A stretch of 64,000 nt of DNA from Euptelea pleiosperma (taxonomy: Eukaryota; Streptophyta; Magnoliopsida; Ranunculales; Eupteleaceae). The position numbers and the translations under genes are program-made. The DNA lies in assembly GCA_035048495.1 (NCBI GenBank), contig CM068552.1:17050753-17114752 (forward strand). The letters run 5' to 3'. Below, piece by piece: positions 34,301 to 42,133 of this stretch. The notes below the pieces were generated by a model. The model made no database searches. It worked only from the letters and a program-made list of their open reading frames with translations, and had not been told where the DNA came from. Position 1 is the first letter of the stretch. Every line of letters begins with the position of its first letter.

Positions 34301-37300
34301 CCCCCAAGACCACTGAATATCATCAGTGGACCGAATGATATTCATCTCATTATAGAATTTGGAAATGTCCTCCTTTGATACGTTGCTAAGCGCGGTTCCA
34401 TCTGTGAAGAGATGATACTATGTGAGTAAATTTAATCCTTGCAAGTAGACATCAATAAAAAAGTTATGATATCTAATATTGTATTGCAATACCTAAGCAA
34501 GGGTAACCCATGCGTCATCGTCTGCGACCGCCATCTTGGCGGTATCATCCCATTCGAATTCGGGGCGACCCAAAAGATATTTTACATTGTTTTGCATTCT
34601 AACCTAGGTTCTCAATCAGGAACGAATATTCTCAATGTGAATTTGAGTATCAAAACGCTCATTGATCACTATTAGGGCCCGATTGAATACATGAAACCGT
34701 ATACCATTTTCAAACTGATTCTTAAGAACAAGCGTGTCCATTAAAAGTTGATCCATGTCACGTGTTCAATGGTAAATATGACGCCGATCATAATGATCCA
34801 TCCCTAAATTGACGAAAACTGAAAAACAAAATATAATATACACGGGGAGTACATATTTTTATGTTTAACATAGCGTTTTCATCGACATACATTAACAAAC
34901 TAAATATGATACGCAAATTCTATGGTTATATTATATAGAGAACAATCTCATGCTTTAAATCAATGAATTCTAATTAAACAATGGTTAATTAGAATGTATT
35001 AAATGATATAAAACATGAATAACATAAACAAAATTTCCATGCTTTCTCGAACAAATCAAACCCTAAAAAAAAAAAAATGCATAGGCTATAGAGACCAAGT
35101 GAGAGAGTTATACGGAGATGAGAAAGATTGAACAAGAGACCGAGAGATGAGAGAGAGAGTGATCGAGTTACAATAGAGATAGAGATTTTACAGTACCTTG
35201 AGGAGGAGCACTGCCATTAAAGGAGCGGCGATTGGAGGTAGAGATATTGGAACCCTAGCTTAAAAAAGTATTATATACCCCTTCATTTTCTCAGATTTTC
35301 CAAGTGGGCAAAGTGTTTTCCCCACCAAGGCTATAATGGCGTGAAATTTTTTTTAAGGGGGGGTGATAAATTATATTCACGTCTCGGCAGGCAAATGTGT
35401 GAGCTCGGGCAAAATATTTTCGTGGGAAAACGGCACACCAAACGCTACGAAGATCTTATTCGTACGCATAAATATTCGGATTTGCCAACAAAATGGCCTA
35501 CCAAACAAAGCCTTAATTGTTCATTTTTAATTAGTTATTTCATGGGTTGTATTGACTTAAAATTTGAGAGAACATGTTCATAGTTTTTAATGTTACATAT
35601 TTTGAAGATGGGATGATTGTTGATACAATTTAGGTTTATTTAATGAAAATAAGTATGGTTTTGATGACTATGTTTGAGATTTTCGATTCTAGAAATTCCT
35701 AGAGTCACGGGAAAACTTCCATAACTTTTCTGTTGAACTCCAAATGACAAGAAACCAACGACAAAAGCTCAATAACTCATAAAATTTAATCCCTATCAGA
35801 TATCATGATATTAGGAGACCATTTACTATTTTTCCCGATTAGGTTCTCAGGGTACTATTACATTAGACTGCATACCTTGCGATAGTGTTCTTAAACTTTG
35901 GGCCCTTATCGCTCCCTTGAAACCTCATAATAAAAATCAATATAAATATGAATTTTCTTTCTGTTTCAATCTATTTTCAAACCTCTTTGGTTTCAACGCC
36001 ATCTGATGTATCTTCAAATTATTATGGAATTTTTACCGAGGACTGTGCAAACAGTCTTTTGTCTGCAGTCTATCAGAAGGTTGCAATTTCAAACTAGTAT
36101 TTTATGCTTTTATTTTCTTGATAAGTCTTCTGAAAAAATGTATTCACAAAGGGGCTTTTGTATGCTTTACGACCTCTTTGGCCTCGTTGTATTTCGATTT
36201 GAAACAAAATTTTTATGGTGGTTTGAGTACGCAAAGGACTGCTCTTTTTTCAGTTCCTTCAAGACAGTGAGTAGCCTTGGGCACGACATTTTATGTGAAA
36301 AAATTACATTTGAAACCCACTATTATTTTTATAATATGCTACTATGACCATCCTTTTGAATCACTCAATTCCGATTAAATGACATAGTTACTCTTTTTCC
36401 TCACGCCTTGAGGGTTACGATGTCGGCCCATGGATTACAAGTTGGATCTTGGACTCCGAGAACCGGGGTTTGACACATTACATCTCCAAATATCTGTGTT
36501 GGCGAATTTTTAAAATACTTCTCCATGTGGAATTGAACTTCTTTGAATTAATTACAATATTAAAAGAGCGAAGCTTAATGGGAAACTAAAGTTTAGTCCC
36601 TTGCTCATGAAATAGGTGGCCTATCTAATTAATGCTTGGAACAATCCATAATTTTCATGATACTTCATACTATATCTACTTTTGTGTATGAAAAGGAAAA
36701 AATAGCGATTGCATTTCTCAAGAGTTTCCCAAAACATATCCCACATATTTTTCGAAGAGCTTGTGTACGTTCAAGTTTGGTATTTCTTGTTTCCTAGATG
36801 TTCCTCATCACGTTTCTAGAAGAGTTTTTGTGTGCTTTCATGTTTGGCATTTTGTGTTTCCCTTCATGTTTCCCATGGTTTTTTGTTTCTCAGGAAACCC
36901 CATCAAATTCATTTCTAAATGCCAAGGTATTAAAATAATTTTTCGGATTTATTTCAATTAGTTTGGAAATGAAAATATTTCGACCAATATGGAAATAATC
37001 TTTTTTTCATGGAAATGATGGAAATATTGTGGAAAGTTAGGAAATGATAAAAAAAAAAGCATACACATAACATAAGTCATCAAACCATAATGTTTAACCA
37101 CATGGAGTATGGAAAGGAATGACCATAATTAATTCATGAACAATCGTAAATGTTTAGGGCGAAAATCAACCAAATGAGAGAATGCGCCAAAGAAACCTTC
37201 CTTTCCCTTTGAGGACCTCCATTGAGCTGCTTAGAAACATGCCCATCACGTGCTTTGGCACCACCAAATGAAGTCTAAACAACCTAAAGGACTGCCACAC

Positions 37301-40300
37301 TTCAAATGTAAACTGATAGTGAACAAGCAAGTGATCAACTGATTCGGCACTAGCCTTGCACAGAACACACCTATTAGGCATCATCAACCCCCTGCTATTC
37401 AAATGGTCCACTGTCAAAATCTTATCTTGGATAGCTATCCAAATGAAAACTTCACTCTTGATTGAATAGGGACCCCCCACACTAAAGACGCCGAAAAATC
37501 AAGCTGGCCCACCAGAGAAACATACGAGAAAAAGGAGCAAACCAAAATTATTCCTTTGGGATCCCACCTCCAAATTCTCCTATCTGGCCCCATGACCAGA
37601 CAAGGAATCTCCCCAACCCGAACCAAAAGCTCAGCTAGACTTTCATCTCCTAGTCATTGAAGTTTCTGCGAAATCCAAAGTTCCAAGAGACAAAGCCCTC
37701 ACTCCTCATAAAATGTGTACAATAAAACATTTATCTCCTAACGTATGCAATTTCCATTTTGATTCTTTATTCTCATGGGTTTCCCAAAAGACTCTGCATG
37801 GTGTATTTGGAATCCAACAGCAAATTTAGTTAAATTGTCTTGTTCCCTTGTATTTTTATTCTACCTCCAACGCCTTAACTGTTAGTGCAAAGCATTTCTT
37901 GGCTAGGGATGAAGCCAATGAAGATTATGGCTCTTTTCTTATCACTGCACCTCTTTGGTGCTCAGTTATTGAAGCAAAACCGTCATAGGACCATAAAATA
38001 ATTAGAACTATATCATCTATGTAACACGGACACGTGTCTGACATTCCGTATCAGTGTTGGACACTGACGCACGTGCCTGTATTTGTAAAAAATTGCATAT
38101 TGTTGTTATCAGATGCACTTGGGTGCTTCTGCTGAGAATCAGTCAATAACGCACATTTAGTGCTCCAACCTATATGTAGAAAGCTATTTGCGTTCTAGAA
38201 TGGACTTTTGTCACTATTAAATTTCAGGCTTTTGGTTGTGGCATCATTGAACTATCAAGCTAACCAGCCTATGTAGAACCTATTCAGCTTTTTACTTTGT
38301 TCGACGTCATCAAGGTGATTGGATTGGATAACTTCACTAATCTGAATAGGATATGGTTTTTTAAGCAGCATTTCTGGCATGTATGAAATCTCAATATATT
38401 CTCTTTCCTTGGATCATTCCTTGCCTCTAGATTTGTGCTATAGAAAGAAACATTGAACTGGTTGACACTGCAGTCTTGGGTTGTTTAGTTAAATGTCATA
38501 AGATTTAGGTTCTATCCTACTGATAAAACATAAGAATATTATCAAGACTCTTTGTTCAGTTGTCTTAACTTGTACCATCATCGTTTTTAGTTCCAGATGA
38601 AGGAGCAACGGCTGAGATTCGCAGACACCAGCCCATCAAGTTCTTACTCAAACAAGGAGGTACACTTATCAGATTATGTGCTTGATAGCCCGGTTGATGT
38701 CCTCTACTCTAAGATTCCGAGGATTGCTGGAGTTAATTTTACATTAATTTGCTTTTTTCATATTTTAATTGCAGGATATTGCAAAGATTTACAAGAGGAG
38801 AGGGGGAAGTGATAATAAGAACCTGTCCCATAATGAGTGGTTACACACTGTTCAATCTGAGCCTGACGTGATCTCAATGTCCTTTGTCCCAATCACATCT
38901 CTCTTGAATGGAGTTCCAGGGAGTGGATTCCTGAGCCATGCCATCAATCTCTATCTACGCTGTAAGCAAGTCCTGCTATCCTGTTATGACATTTATTGCA
39001 TATATTTATGTTGTCACACTAACACTGCTGTGTGAAAATTGCAGATCTCTTTGTTCCATCTAAAGGACAATATCGCCTATCGCATTTTAAGCACCCACAT
39101 CTCCTGAAATCTCCCAAAGTTGAAACCCACAAAAATATTCATCATAATTTTTGTTTCAAAATGATTAAATGTGCTGAAACTGCAGCATGCAACTCATGAT
39201 GATTTAGAAGTTGAAGAATTAGAAGATGACTTTCAATTGAGCAGGGGCAAAGTAGGCTAGGTGAATCATGAGTTGGCAATGTTAGTAAAAATGATTCAGA
39301 TACAATTTGCAATGATTGAAAATGTGACCAATGATAAGAATAAAATGGTCCAAGACAAAAGGCTGGCCAATTGTCCTTACTCCATCAAGGACCCAAGTTA
39401 AAAATGAGATTTTTTCAGGCAGTGTTATCATCATGAGTTGCATGCTGAATTGGACCCAAGATTACTTCGCCCCTGCTCAATTGAAAGTCACCTAGCCTAT
39501 GGCACACCTAGCTTAGTATTGTTTCTACTTCGCCCCTTACCATTCTCATTGGTAGATTTATCTTTTCTTCCATTACATCTCAGATTTCTGAATGCCTTTT
39601 TAGTTAAGGTAGCTTAGGGAAACATGATACCTTAGACCCACCACTGGCTGAATTGGAAGACTGTATGCCACTGGCAATGTGCTCTTCAAGAATGCCTTTC
39701 TAAATTACCTCAGTTTCGTAATTTATCTTAACGTAGTTATTATTAATTAAACGTAGATCATCATTCTTTGTTAATTCGTGTACTGAGCTTTGGATTCCGG
39801 CTGCAGATAAACCACCAATTGAAGAACTCCATCAGTTTTTGGAATTTCAACTGCCAAGACAATGGGCACCAGTGTTTAGTGAGCTTCCTCTTGGTCCGCA
39901 GCGGAAACATCAAAGCAGCGCATCTCTACAGTTCAGCTTCATGGGTCCAAAGCTTTTTGTTAACACGAGTCCGGTAAAGCTTCTTTTCTCCTGTGGCTTT
40001 GATTATGTTATTTCTATTATTAGCTCTAGAGGATGTGGATTTTTTACTTTTAAGAGCTAGACTAATGTGTCATTCAAGACGTACTCATGACCTGCCCATG
40101 ACTTCATAAATCCATAGCACTCATTTGGTTGGCCACTTCTTAGATGGCAACAGCTGAAAACATCATATCAATTCACTGTCTTAATATTCCATTTAAGAGC
40201 AAGAGTAAACAAAAACATGATTGACGAAAAAAAAAAGTGGTCTAACGGTCTGAAAACTGACTGGCTGGCTAGGAATCTTGGATTATTGGATTTTGTTCAA

Positions 40301-42133
40301 CTTTCTACCTACTGCTCATCCAAGAGGTGGCCCATCAATTGAGCGATCTAGATTGGTTCATTGGGGGGGGGGACAAAATATGACTTTGTACCCCCTCAAA
40401 GCACAAAACACTCTTTACTAAATATGCTACATTACTAGAATGGACTAATTTAATGACAACCACAAATAGCCAACCTATTTTGTACATTTTTTTGTCATTC
40501 ACCCAAGAATCTGGGTATATGCCGCAAATTGCAAATGGACTAGGTATCCCTAGTATTTTTAAAATGCATTATCTATTCGGGCGTTAGTGATCATCTTTTA
40601 AGGAAAAACTAACTTGTTGAAACTTCAGAAATTGTTATAACATCTCGATGGATCCAAGAAGGAGCTCCGTTAGGGTTTCTCTACGTAAACATTGAGGGTT
40701 TGGCATCTCTAGAGCATTTTTAGACCAAAATATTCTTACCATCTTGAGAGGAAGTCTGGAGTCCGGGCAAGTTCAGACTTTTTGCTCTTTTTTTGACGGC
40801 ATGACATACCTTGATTTTCATGTCAGACTTTATTTTTTTGGCAAGACATCAGACAGCTTGAAACCTATGTTTTAAAGATTCATGTTATCGAAGTGTGTTG
40901 ACAATGCCATAGGTCATACATCCATTCATGCTTTTATGGTAAGGGTTAATGGAAATTGTTTCAGCAAGGAATGATAAAAGTCCACTGCATCTACAAAAAT
41001 CTGTGTTGGTAGACCTGTCTATCCACCACCCAATTACAACATCTACTTGGGGATGGAACAGGCTGCAGACATGCAACCCAAATTCACCAGCGGCATGGTG
41101 GTGTTCATGTATCTTTCCACATGTTGGGACTTAAGAGAGTGCTTGTATATTGGTACCATGTGCACGCAAGTGCACATGCACATTATACTAGGACACTGAT
41201 GTCATAGTCCTGGCAGTAAGTTGATATAATACAGTTGAATGCAGGCCGCTAGATATTGATATAATGCTTGCAAGTGCACACACACATCATCATGACTGTA
41301 TCGTATATGAACTTACTGGCCAATATTTGGATGAAGTCTTTAAGATAGACGGTTATATATTCCTTCCCCCTACACAGAATGCAGTTTCTTCCTGGCTTGA
41401 GCTTAGTTGTTTCTGTTGATCAATTCTGTGACAGGTTTATGTGGGTAAGAGGCCAGTGACGGGCCTTCGACTGTATCTGGAAGGGAAGAGAAGCAACCGC
41501 TTAGCAATTCACTTGCAGCACCTCTCCTCCCTGCCAAAAATCTTCCAACTATCTGATGATCCAAATGGCAACTTCCGCCGTGACTCCTATGACCGCAAGT
41601 ACTATGAGAAGGTTCAGTGGAAAAACTTCTCTCACATCTGCACTGCCCCAGTTGAGTCTGAGGAAGATCTCTCCATTGTCACTGGAGCACAGTTCCAGGT
41701 GGACGGCTATGGCCTGAAGAAAGTTCTCTTCTTACGCCTCCACTTCTCGACTGTATCAGGTGTCACATTGATAAAGAGACCTGAGTGGGATGGTTCCCCG
41801 GGCCTGGCCCATAAATCTGGACTCATATCCTCTCTGATCAGCTCTCACTTCACAACGGTTCAGAAACAGCCACCACGTCCAGCTGATGTGAACATCAATT
41901 CAGCTGTGTACCCTGGAGGCCCGCCGGTGCCTGTCCAGGCACCTAAGCTGCTGCGGTTTGTTGACACAACAGAGATGATAAGGGGACCACAGGACACGCC
42001 TGGGTACTGGGTCGTCTCGGGGGCAAGGCTTCTTGTTGAAAGGGGTAAGATCTCACTCCGAGTCAAGTATTCCCTGCTGACTGTGACATCTGACGATGAA
42101 GATGCTGGAATAGGGCTACCAAGCTTGACATGA
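10127..42133 (+). CDS. MACPF domain-containing protein (plant CAD1/NSL1-like family), 3' six exons
   Basis: Six exons join in frame with GT-AG borders: 10127-10365, 23664-23865, 38597-38659, 38775-38961, 39807-39973 and 41435-42133. Together they give 518 codons plus stop. The MACPF signature is complete at residues 85-97 of the visible protein: F-G-T-H-I, six residues, then G-G. Plant members of this membrane-attack-complex/perforin-like family (Arabidopsis CAD1, NSL1 and two paralogues) restrain salicylate-dependent cell death; a pore has not been shown. It looks closest to the At4g24290 type. Family members are about 560-610 residues. The first exon here starts at an acceptor site, so about 90 residues are missing upstream. 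No frameshift or internal stop: it looks functional. Introns of 13.3 and 14.7 kb are packed with transposons. Confidence 0.93.
10366..12358. other. Start of the 13.3-kb intron; no element recognised
   Basis: AT-rich intron sequence with no coding content that I can support. A passage at about 12170-12320 (ending CTATTATAGTATTCAAAC) recurs in degraded form near 16870-17000 and 17700-17760. Confidence 0.5.
12368..13471. mobile_element. 1.1-kb non-coding DNA element, copy 1, with 9-bp target duplication
   Basis: Ends are CCAAGGAAATAAATTTCG on the left and the inverted TGAAATTTATTTCCTTGG on the right. Direct repeats GCACAAGTA (12359-12367) and GCACAACTA (13472-13480) flank it, 8 of 9 matching. 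The interior is AT-rich and non-coding, with GAAATATTTCG-type words near both ends. A second copy follows at once. A 9-bp duplication suggests a Mutator-like element; no transposase is visible. Confidence 0.65.
13656..14427 (+). mobile_element. LINE 3' end with poly(A), 5'-truncated
   Basis: Contains GGAAGGAAAGAAACAAGCGG, then the CTTAGTGCAGGTCATCTCGA 3' untranslated passage found at the end of the 18.7-22.8 kb LINE, and ends CACTTGTC plus ten A. It is interrupted at 14002-14390 by a hAT-like element. The only coding remnant is the last 60 or so codons after the zinc-binding domain. Confidence 0.75.
14002..14390. mobile_element. hAT-like non-autonomous element built of TTTCGG/CCGAAA words
   Basis: Starts CATGGTTCAAAGT and ends with the inverted ACTTTAAACTATG. 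The 8-bp duplication GTTTTAAT flanks it (13994-14001 and 14391-14398). CA...TG ends with an 8-bp duplication are typical of hAT. Inside are about 25 GGTTTCG/CGAAACC words, mostly GTTTCGG on the left and CCGAAAC on the right, so the whole can fold. It includes a passage repeated twice (about 14081 and 14167, GTTTCGGTCCGAAACTTGGT). It sits inside the LINE tail. Confidence 0.75.
15043..15567. mobile_element. hAT-like non-autonomous element built of AATTCG words
   Basis: Ends are CATGGTTTTAAAATTCG and, inverted, CAAGGTTCTAAACTTCG. It is flanked by the 8-bp repeat TTATGCAC (15035-15042, 15568-15575). The sister element at about 12865 carries the empty site (CTATGCACAATT), so insertion is confirmed within the window. 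The interior is degenerate AATTCG/CGAATT repeats and non-coding. Confidence 0.75.
16107..16870 (+). pseudogene. Copia pol fragment (integrase tail and RT start)
   Basis: The plus strand reads RRSTGVRRSAILDNYVLFLQ, then PLGYKEAVKSDKSKEWFDAL, then after frameshifts VGYKFVFKTKR, LHQRDAKTAFINGELNHEFY and IYIKQAEGFEV. These are successive Copia RT passages, including the D-A-K-T-A-F region with a catalytic Asp. Stops and frame changes are frequent and no LTR is attached. Confidence 0.8.
16871..17999. other. Intron DNA with two stray hAT-like ends
   Basis: No coding sequence. The inverted end CTTTGAACCATG occurs at about 17402-17413 and again at 17690-17701, each next to GGCCAAAA or CAAAACC words, as in the element at 25649-25884. 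No matching left ends were found, so these are probably truncated copies. A third copy of the TAATTATAGTATT passage lies at about 17735. Confidence 0.4.
18000..18658 (+). pseudogene. LINE RT fragment A
   Basis: Plus-strand RT pieces: ETPLDEEILKAIGDLSGD, then SPYQGAFVMERQILDEVLLA in another frame, then LVNGSPTRYF, and after a frame change KGLRQGDSLSPWL. These are consecutive blocks of an L1-type RT lacking the rest. The fragment abuts a second, separate LINE at about 18660. Confidence 0.7.
18677..19054 (+). pseudogene. LINE ORF1, C-terminal part
   Basis: The frame of 125 codons ends KIPREIQRLASPFNSGELLV then SRRRGRKTASYK. The stop TGA overlaps the ORF2 ATG at 19051 (ATGA). It matches the ORF1 tail of the minus-strand LINE. 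No zinc knuckle is visible, so the RNA-binding N-terminal part is missing. Confidence 0.6.
19051..19764 (+). pseudogene. LINE ORF2 endonuclease domain
   Basis: MKLKILSWNVRGLGSRKRR at the start, VVMLQETKVE (catalytic Glu), WCIGGDFNVPRS (Asp and Asn), and PPSDHVPLLLD (catalytic Asp-His) are all present: the APE-type endonuclease that nicks target DNA. A TGA at 19516-19518 interrupts it, the frame resumes, and it is lost again after 19764. Confidence 0.9.
20098..21500 (+). pseudogene. LINE ORF2 reverse transcriptase
   Basis: Blocks in order: [58 protein letters not shown]. After a frameshift comes CKIDMEKAYNHVDWGFLDYM with the first catalytic Asp. After another comes RGLRRGDPLSPFLF, and then, just past an in-frame TAG, FTDDTLIFLEPS. 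The catalytic Asp pair survives but the usual Ala before it is Thr. TTYLGLPLGVSYRS follows. Confidence 0.9.
22060..22480 (+). pseudogene. LINE RT zinc-binding domain
   Basis: The translation across frames gives SKVAFFMWAASLDKILTVDH, then CGSGESLFHLLMHREVAWDV. This is the zinc-binding domain after plant L1 RT, with the H-L-x2-H-C region decayed. The passage WKERNKRVFEGK follows near 22480-22510. Confidence 0.7.
22787..23663. other. Intron DNA before the MACPF-signature exon
   Basis: No coding sequence or element boundary that I can support. There is a short (CAAAAA)n run at 23158-23190. The end is the splice acceptor at 23657-23663. Confidence 0.5.
23664..23865 (+). CDS. MACPF gene exon with the MACPF signature
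   Basis: Acceptor TTCCCAG at 23657-23663; donor AAG|GTGTGT. The first base completes the split Arg codon. The 67 codons that follow include the MACPF signature FGTHIIVGVKMGG and then KDVIYVKQQHSS. Ends in phase 0. Confidence 0.93.
23866..25648. other. Start of the 14.7-kb intron; no element recognised
   Basis: AT-rich and non-coding. A purine-rich stretch lies at 24375-24420. I see no gene, LTR pair or inverted ends. Confidence 0.5.
25649..25884. mobile_element. hAT-like non-autonomous element of the CATGGTTCAAAG type
   Basis: Begins CATGGTTCAAAGT and ends with the exact inverted ACTTTGAACCATG. Flanks AACCGCAG and AGCCGTAG match at 6 of 8 positions, a possible aged 8-bp target duplication. 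Inside are degenerate words such as CGGTTTTGG and CCAAAAC, arranged as in the element at 14002-14390. Confidence 0.65.
26933..27085. mobile_element. 153-bp palindromic MITE with 9-bp target duplication
   Basis: Two near-complementary arms (GGACTTGTCTTCTCGGGCGT...AATCCAACAG and its inverse) surround GTGAATGCCA. The direct repeat ATATAATAT flanks it (26924-26932, 27086-27094). Harbinger copy 2 lacks it and has a single TATATAATATAACC site near 34926-34940, so the insertion is proven within the window. Nine bases point to a Mutator-like mobiliser. Confidence 0.8.
27225..27560 (+). pseudogene. Myb/SANT-like DNA-binding domain remnant of the Harbinger-like element
   Basis: Starts MDRYDRRHIYRCKRDMDQHI. 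After frame changes the remnant reads RLRTQVGMQNNVKYLLGHPE-like sequence, then W-D-D-T and VVADDDT. Copy 2 (34500-34802, minus) is clearer: FNRALIVINERFDTQIHIEN and then GRPEFEWDDTAKMAVADDDA. This matches the plant Myb/SANT-like domain (Myb_DNA-bind_3), whose W-D...V-A-D-D-D-x-W core is diagnostic. PIF/Harbinger elements carry a Myb-like protein beside their transposase. Stops show it is dead. Confidence 0.55.
28070..28860. repeat. 69-bp tandem repeat array (about 11 units)
   Basis: The unit reads roughly GGTAGATATACGAGGGGTCC, then CAACATTCAAGTGCAAGTGG, then GCCCAAAAAGGTATGCCATG and TCTCAAATT. Units vary in length by a few bases and diverge toward the right. Since 69 is divisible by 3, several frames stay open across units, which explains the long repetitive open frames here. 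A matching inverted array lies at 30000-30345. Confidence 0.85.
29125..29700. other. Spacer between the two inverted Harbinger-like copies
   Basis: About 580 bp not shared with either copy. No coding sequence is supported. It would be the loop if the inverted copies paired. Confidence 0.5.
30000..30345. repeat. 69-bp tandem repeats, inverted relative to the 28-kb array (about 5 units)
   Basis: Same unit as at 28070-28860 on the opposite strand (ACCAATTTGAGATGTGGCAC, then CTTTTTGGGCCCACTTGCAC). Fewer units than copy 1, so the array has expanded or contracted since the copies split. Confidence 0.85.
30842..32902. repeat. Solo LTR of a retrotransposon (2.06 kb)
   Basis: Starts TGTCACGCCCCCAAATCC and ends GGGTCATTACA, so TG...CA. 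It is flanked by the exact 5-bp repeat CCAAG (30837-30841 and 32903-32907). There is no coding sequence, no primer binding site inside, and no internal repetition of its ends, which favours a solo LTR over an intact element. The length suggests Gypsy, but that is inference. Confidence 0.75.
33196..33425. mobile_element. Palindromic MITE, family of the 26.9-kb copy
   Basis: The arms GGTCAGGCTTAGGAGCCC...CCATGGATTC...AATCCAACGGTGGTTGATAG and their inverse make a near-perfect hairpin around GTGAATGCCA. Flanks TCATTAAAT (33187-33195) and TTATTTAAT (33426-33434) match at 7 of 9. Confidence 0.7.
33759..34327 (-). mobile_element. 5'-truncated LINE with RNase H domain and 15-bp target duplication
   Basis: Duplicated site GGAC(G/C)GAATGATATT at 33744-33758 and 34328-34342. 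A T run at 33759-33763 is the poly(A) tail of a minus-strand insertion. It encodes GTHSTFYTELYAAITAINIA, then GWTSLWLECDSSTLAKKI and HIFQEGNAAADLLA, the RNase H-type domain with its E...D...D/N-x3-D residues that ends some plant LINE ORF2 proteins. One frame remains open over 95 codons, so the insertion may be fairly young. Confidence 0.85.
35516..36921. other. Intron DNA; no element recognised
   Basis: AT-rich and non-coding as far as I can see. There are short open frames but none with family resemblance. Confidence 0.5.
36922..37165. mobile_element. Partial third copy of the CCAAGG 1.1-kb element
   Basis: Starts CCAAGGTATTAAAATAATTT and shares GGAAATGATGGAAATATTGTGGAAA and GAATGACCATAA with the copy at 12368-13471. 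It is cut by a LINE fragment at about 37165. Confidence 0.55.
37166..37660 (-). pseudogene. LINE RT zinc-binding domain fragment
   Basis: The minus-strand frame reads SASLVWGVPIQSRVKFS in one frame, then GPYSIKSEVFIWIAIQDKIL, then RCVLCKASAESVDHLLVHYQ with the C-x2-C...H-L-x2-H pattern of the domain. It resembles the LINEs at 4 kb and 22 kb but is a different copy. Confidence 0.8.
37661..38596. other. Intron DNA before the 21-codon exon
   Basis: No element boundary is supported. At 38020-38080 there is a GACACGTGTC/GGACACTGACGC passage also seen at 9690-9770. Confidence 0.45.
38597..38659 (+). CDS. MACPF gene, 21-codon exon
   Basis: Acceptor TTCCAG, donor GAG|GTACAC. It encodes KEQRLRFADTSPSSSYSNKE after an initial Met codon. 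Frame is preserved on both sides. It lies 14.7 kb past the preceding exon and only 115 bp before the next. Confidence 0.88.
38775..38961 (+). CDS. MACPF gene exon
   Basis: Acceptor TTGCAG, donor CGCT|GTAAGC. It encodes DIAKIYKRRGG, then HNEWLHTVQSEPDVISMSF and PITSLLNGVPGSGFLSHAIN, all highly typical of the family. Leaves phase 1. Confidence 0.92.
39807..39973 (+). CDS. MACPF gene exon
   Basis: Acceptor GCTGCAG, donor CCG|GTAAAG. The first two bases complete a Tyr codon, then 55 codons begin KPPIEELHQFLEFQLPRQWA and end GPKLFVNTSP. Phase 0 out. Confidence 0.92.
39974..41434. other. Last MACPF intron (1.46 kb), no insertion recognised
   Basis: Bounded by GTAAAG and GTGACAG. A run of G lies at about 40364-40372. 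Nothing coding. Confidence 0.6.
41435..42133 (+). CDS. MACPF gene, last coding exon
   Basis: Acceptor GTGACAG, stop TGA at 42131-42133. It encodes 232 residues: the conserved VGKRPVTGLRLYLEGKRSNR, then LAIHLQHLSSLPKIF, PRPADVNINSAVYPGGPPVP and PGYWVVSGARLLVERGKISL, the C-terminal region of this plant family. It ends in an acidic tail. One uninterrupted frame. Confidence 0.95.
   Translation, partial: VYVGKRPVTGLRLYLEGKRSNRLAIHLQHLSSLPKIFQLSDDPNGNFRRDSYDRKYYEKVQWKNFSHICTAPVESEEDLSIVTGAQFQVDGYGLKKVLFLRLHFSTVSGVTLIKRPEWDGSPGLAHKSGLISSLISSHFTTVQKQPPRPADVNINSAVYPGGPPVPVQAPKLLRFVDTTEMIRGPQDTPGYWVVSGARLLVERGKISLRVKYSLLTVTSDDEDAGIGLPSLT

Larger units (their letters stand above)
29704..35512. mobile_element. 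PIF/Harbinger-like element, copy 2, inverted and interrupted
   Basis: Ends GGCTCTATTTGGTTAG and, inverted, GGCTTTGTTTGGTAGG. Both sides carry TTA (29701-29703, 35513-35515), the classic PIF/Harbinger 3-bp duplication. It is the reverse complement of copy 1 segment by segment: the Myb-like remnant at 34500-34802, the tandem repeats at 30000-30345, and the GGGTTTGATTTG leader near 35040-35070. Insertions: a hAT-like element at 30525-33613 and a LINE piece at 33759-34327. Confidence 0.8.

Noticed and set aside
40364..40372. Run of G in the last MACPF intron as a G-quadruplex or control site
   Set aside because: A single homopolymer run; no second G-tract nearby.
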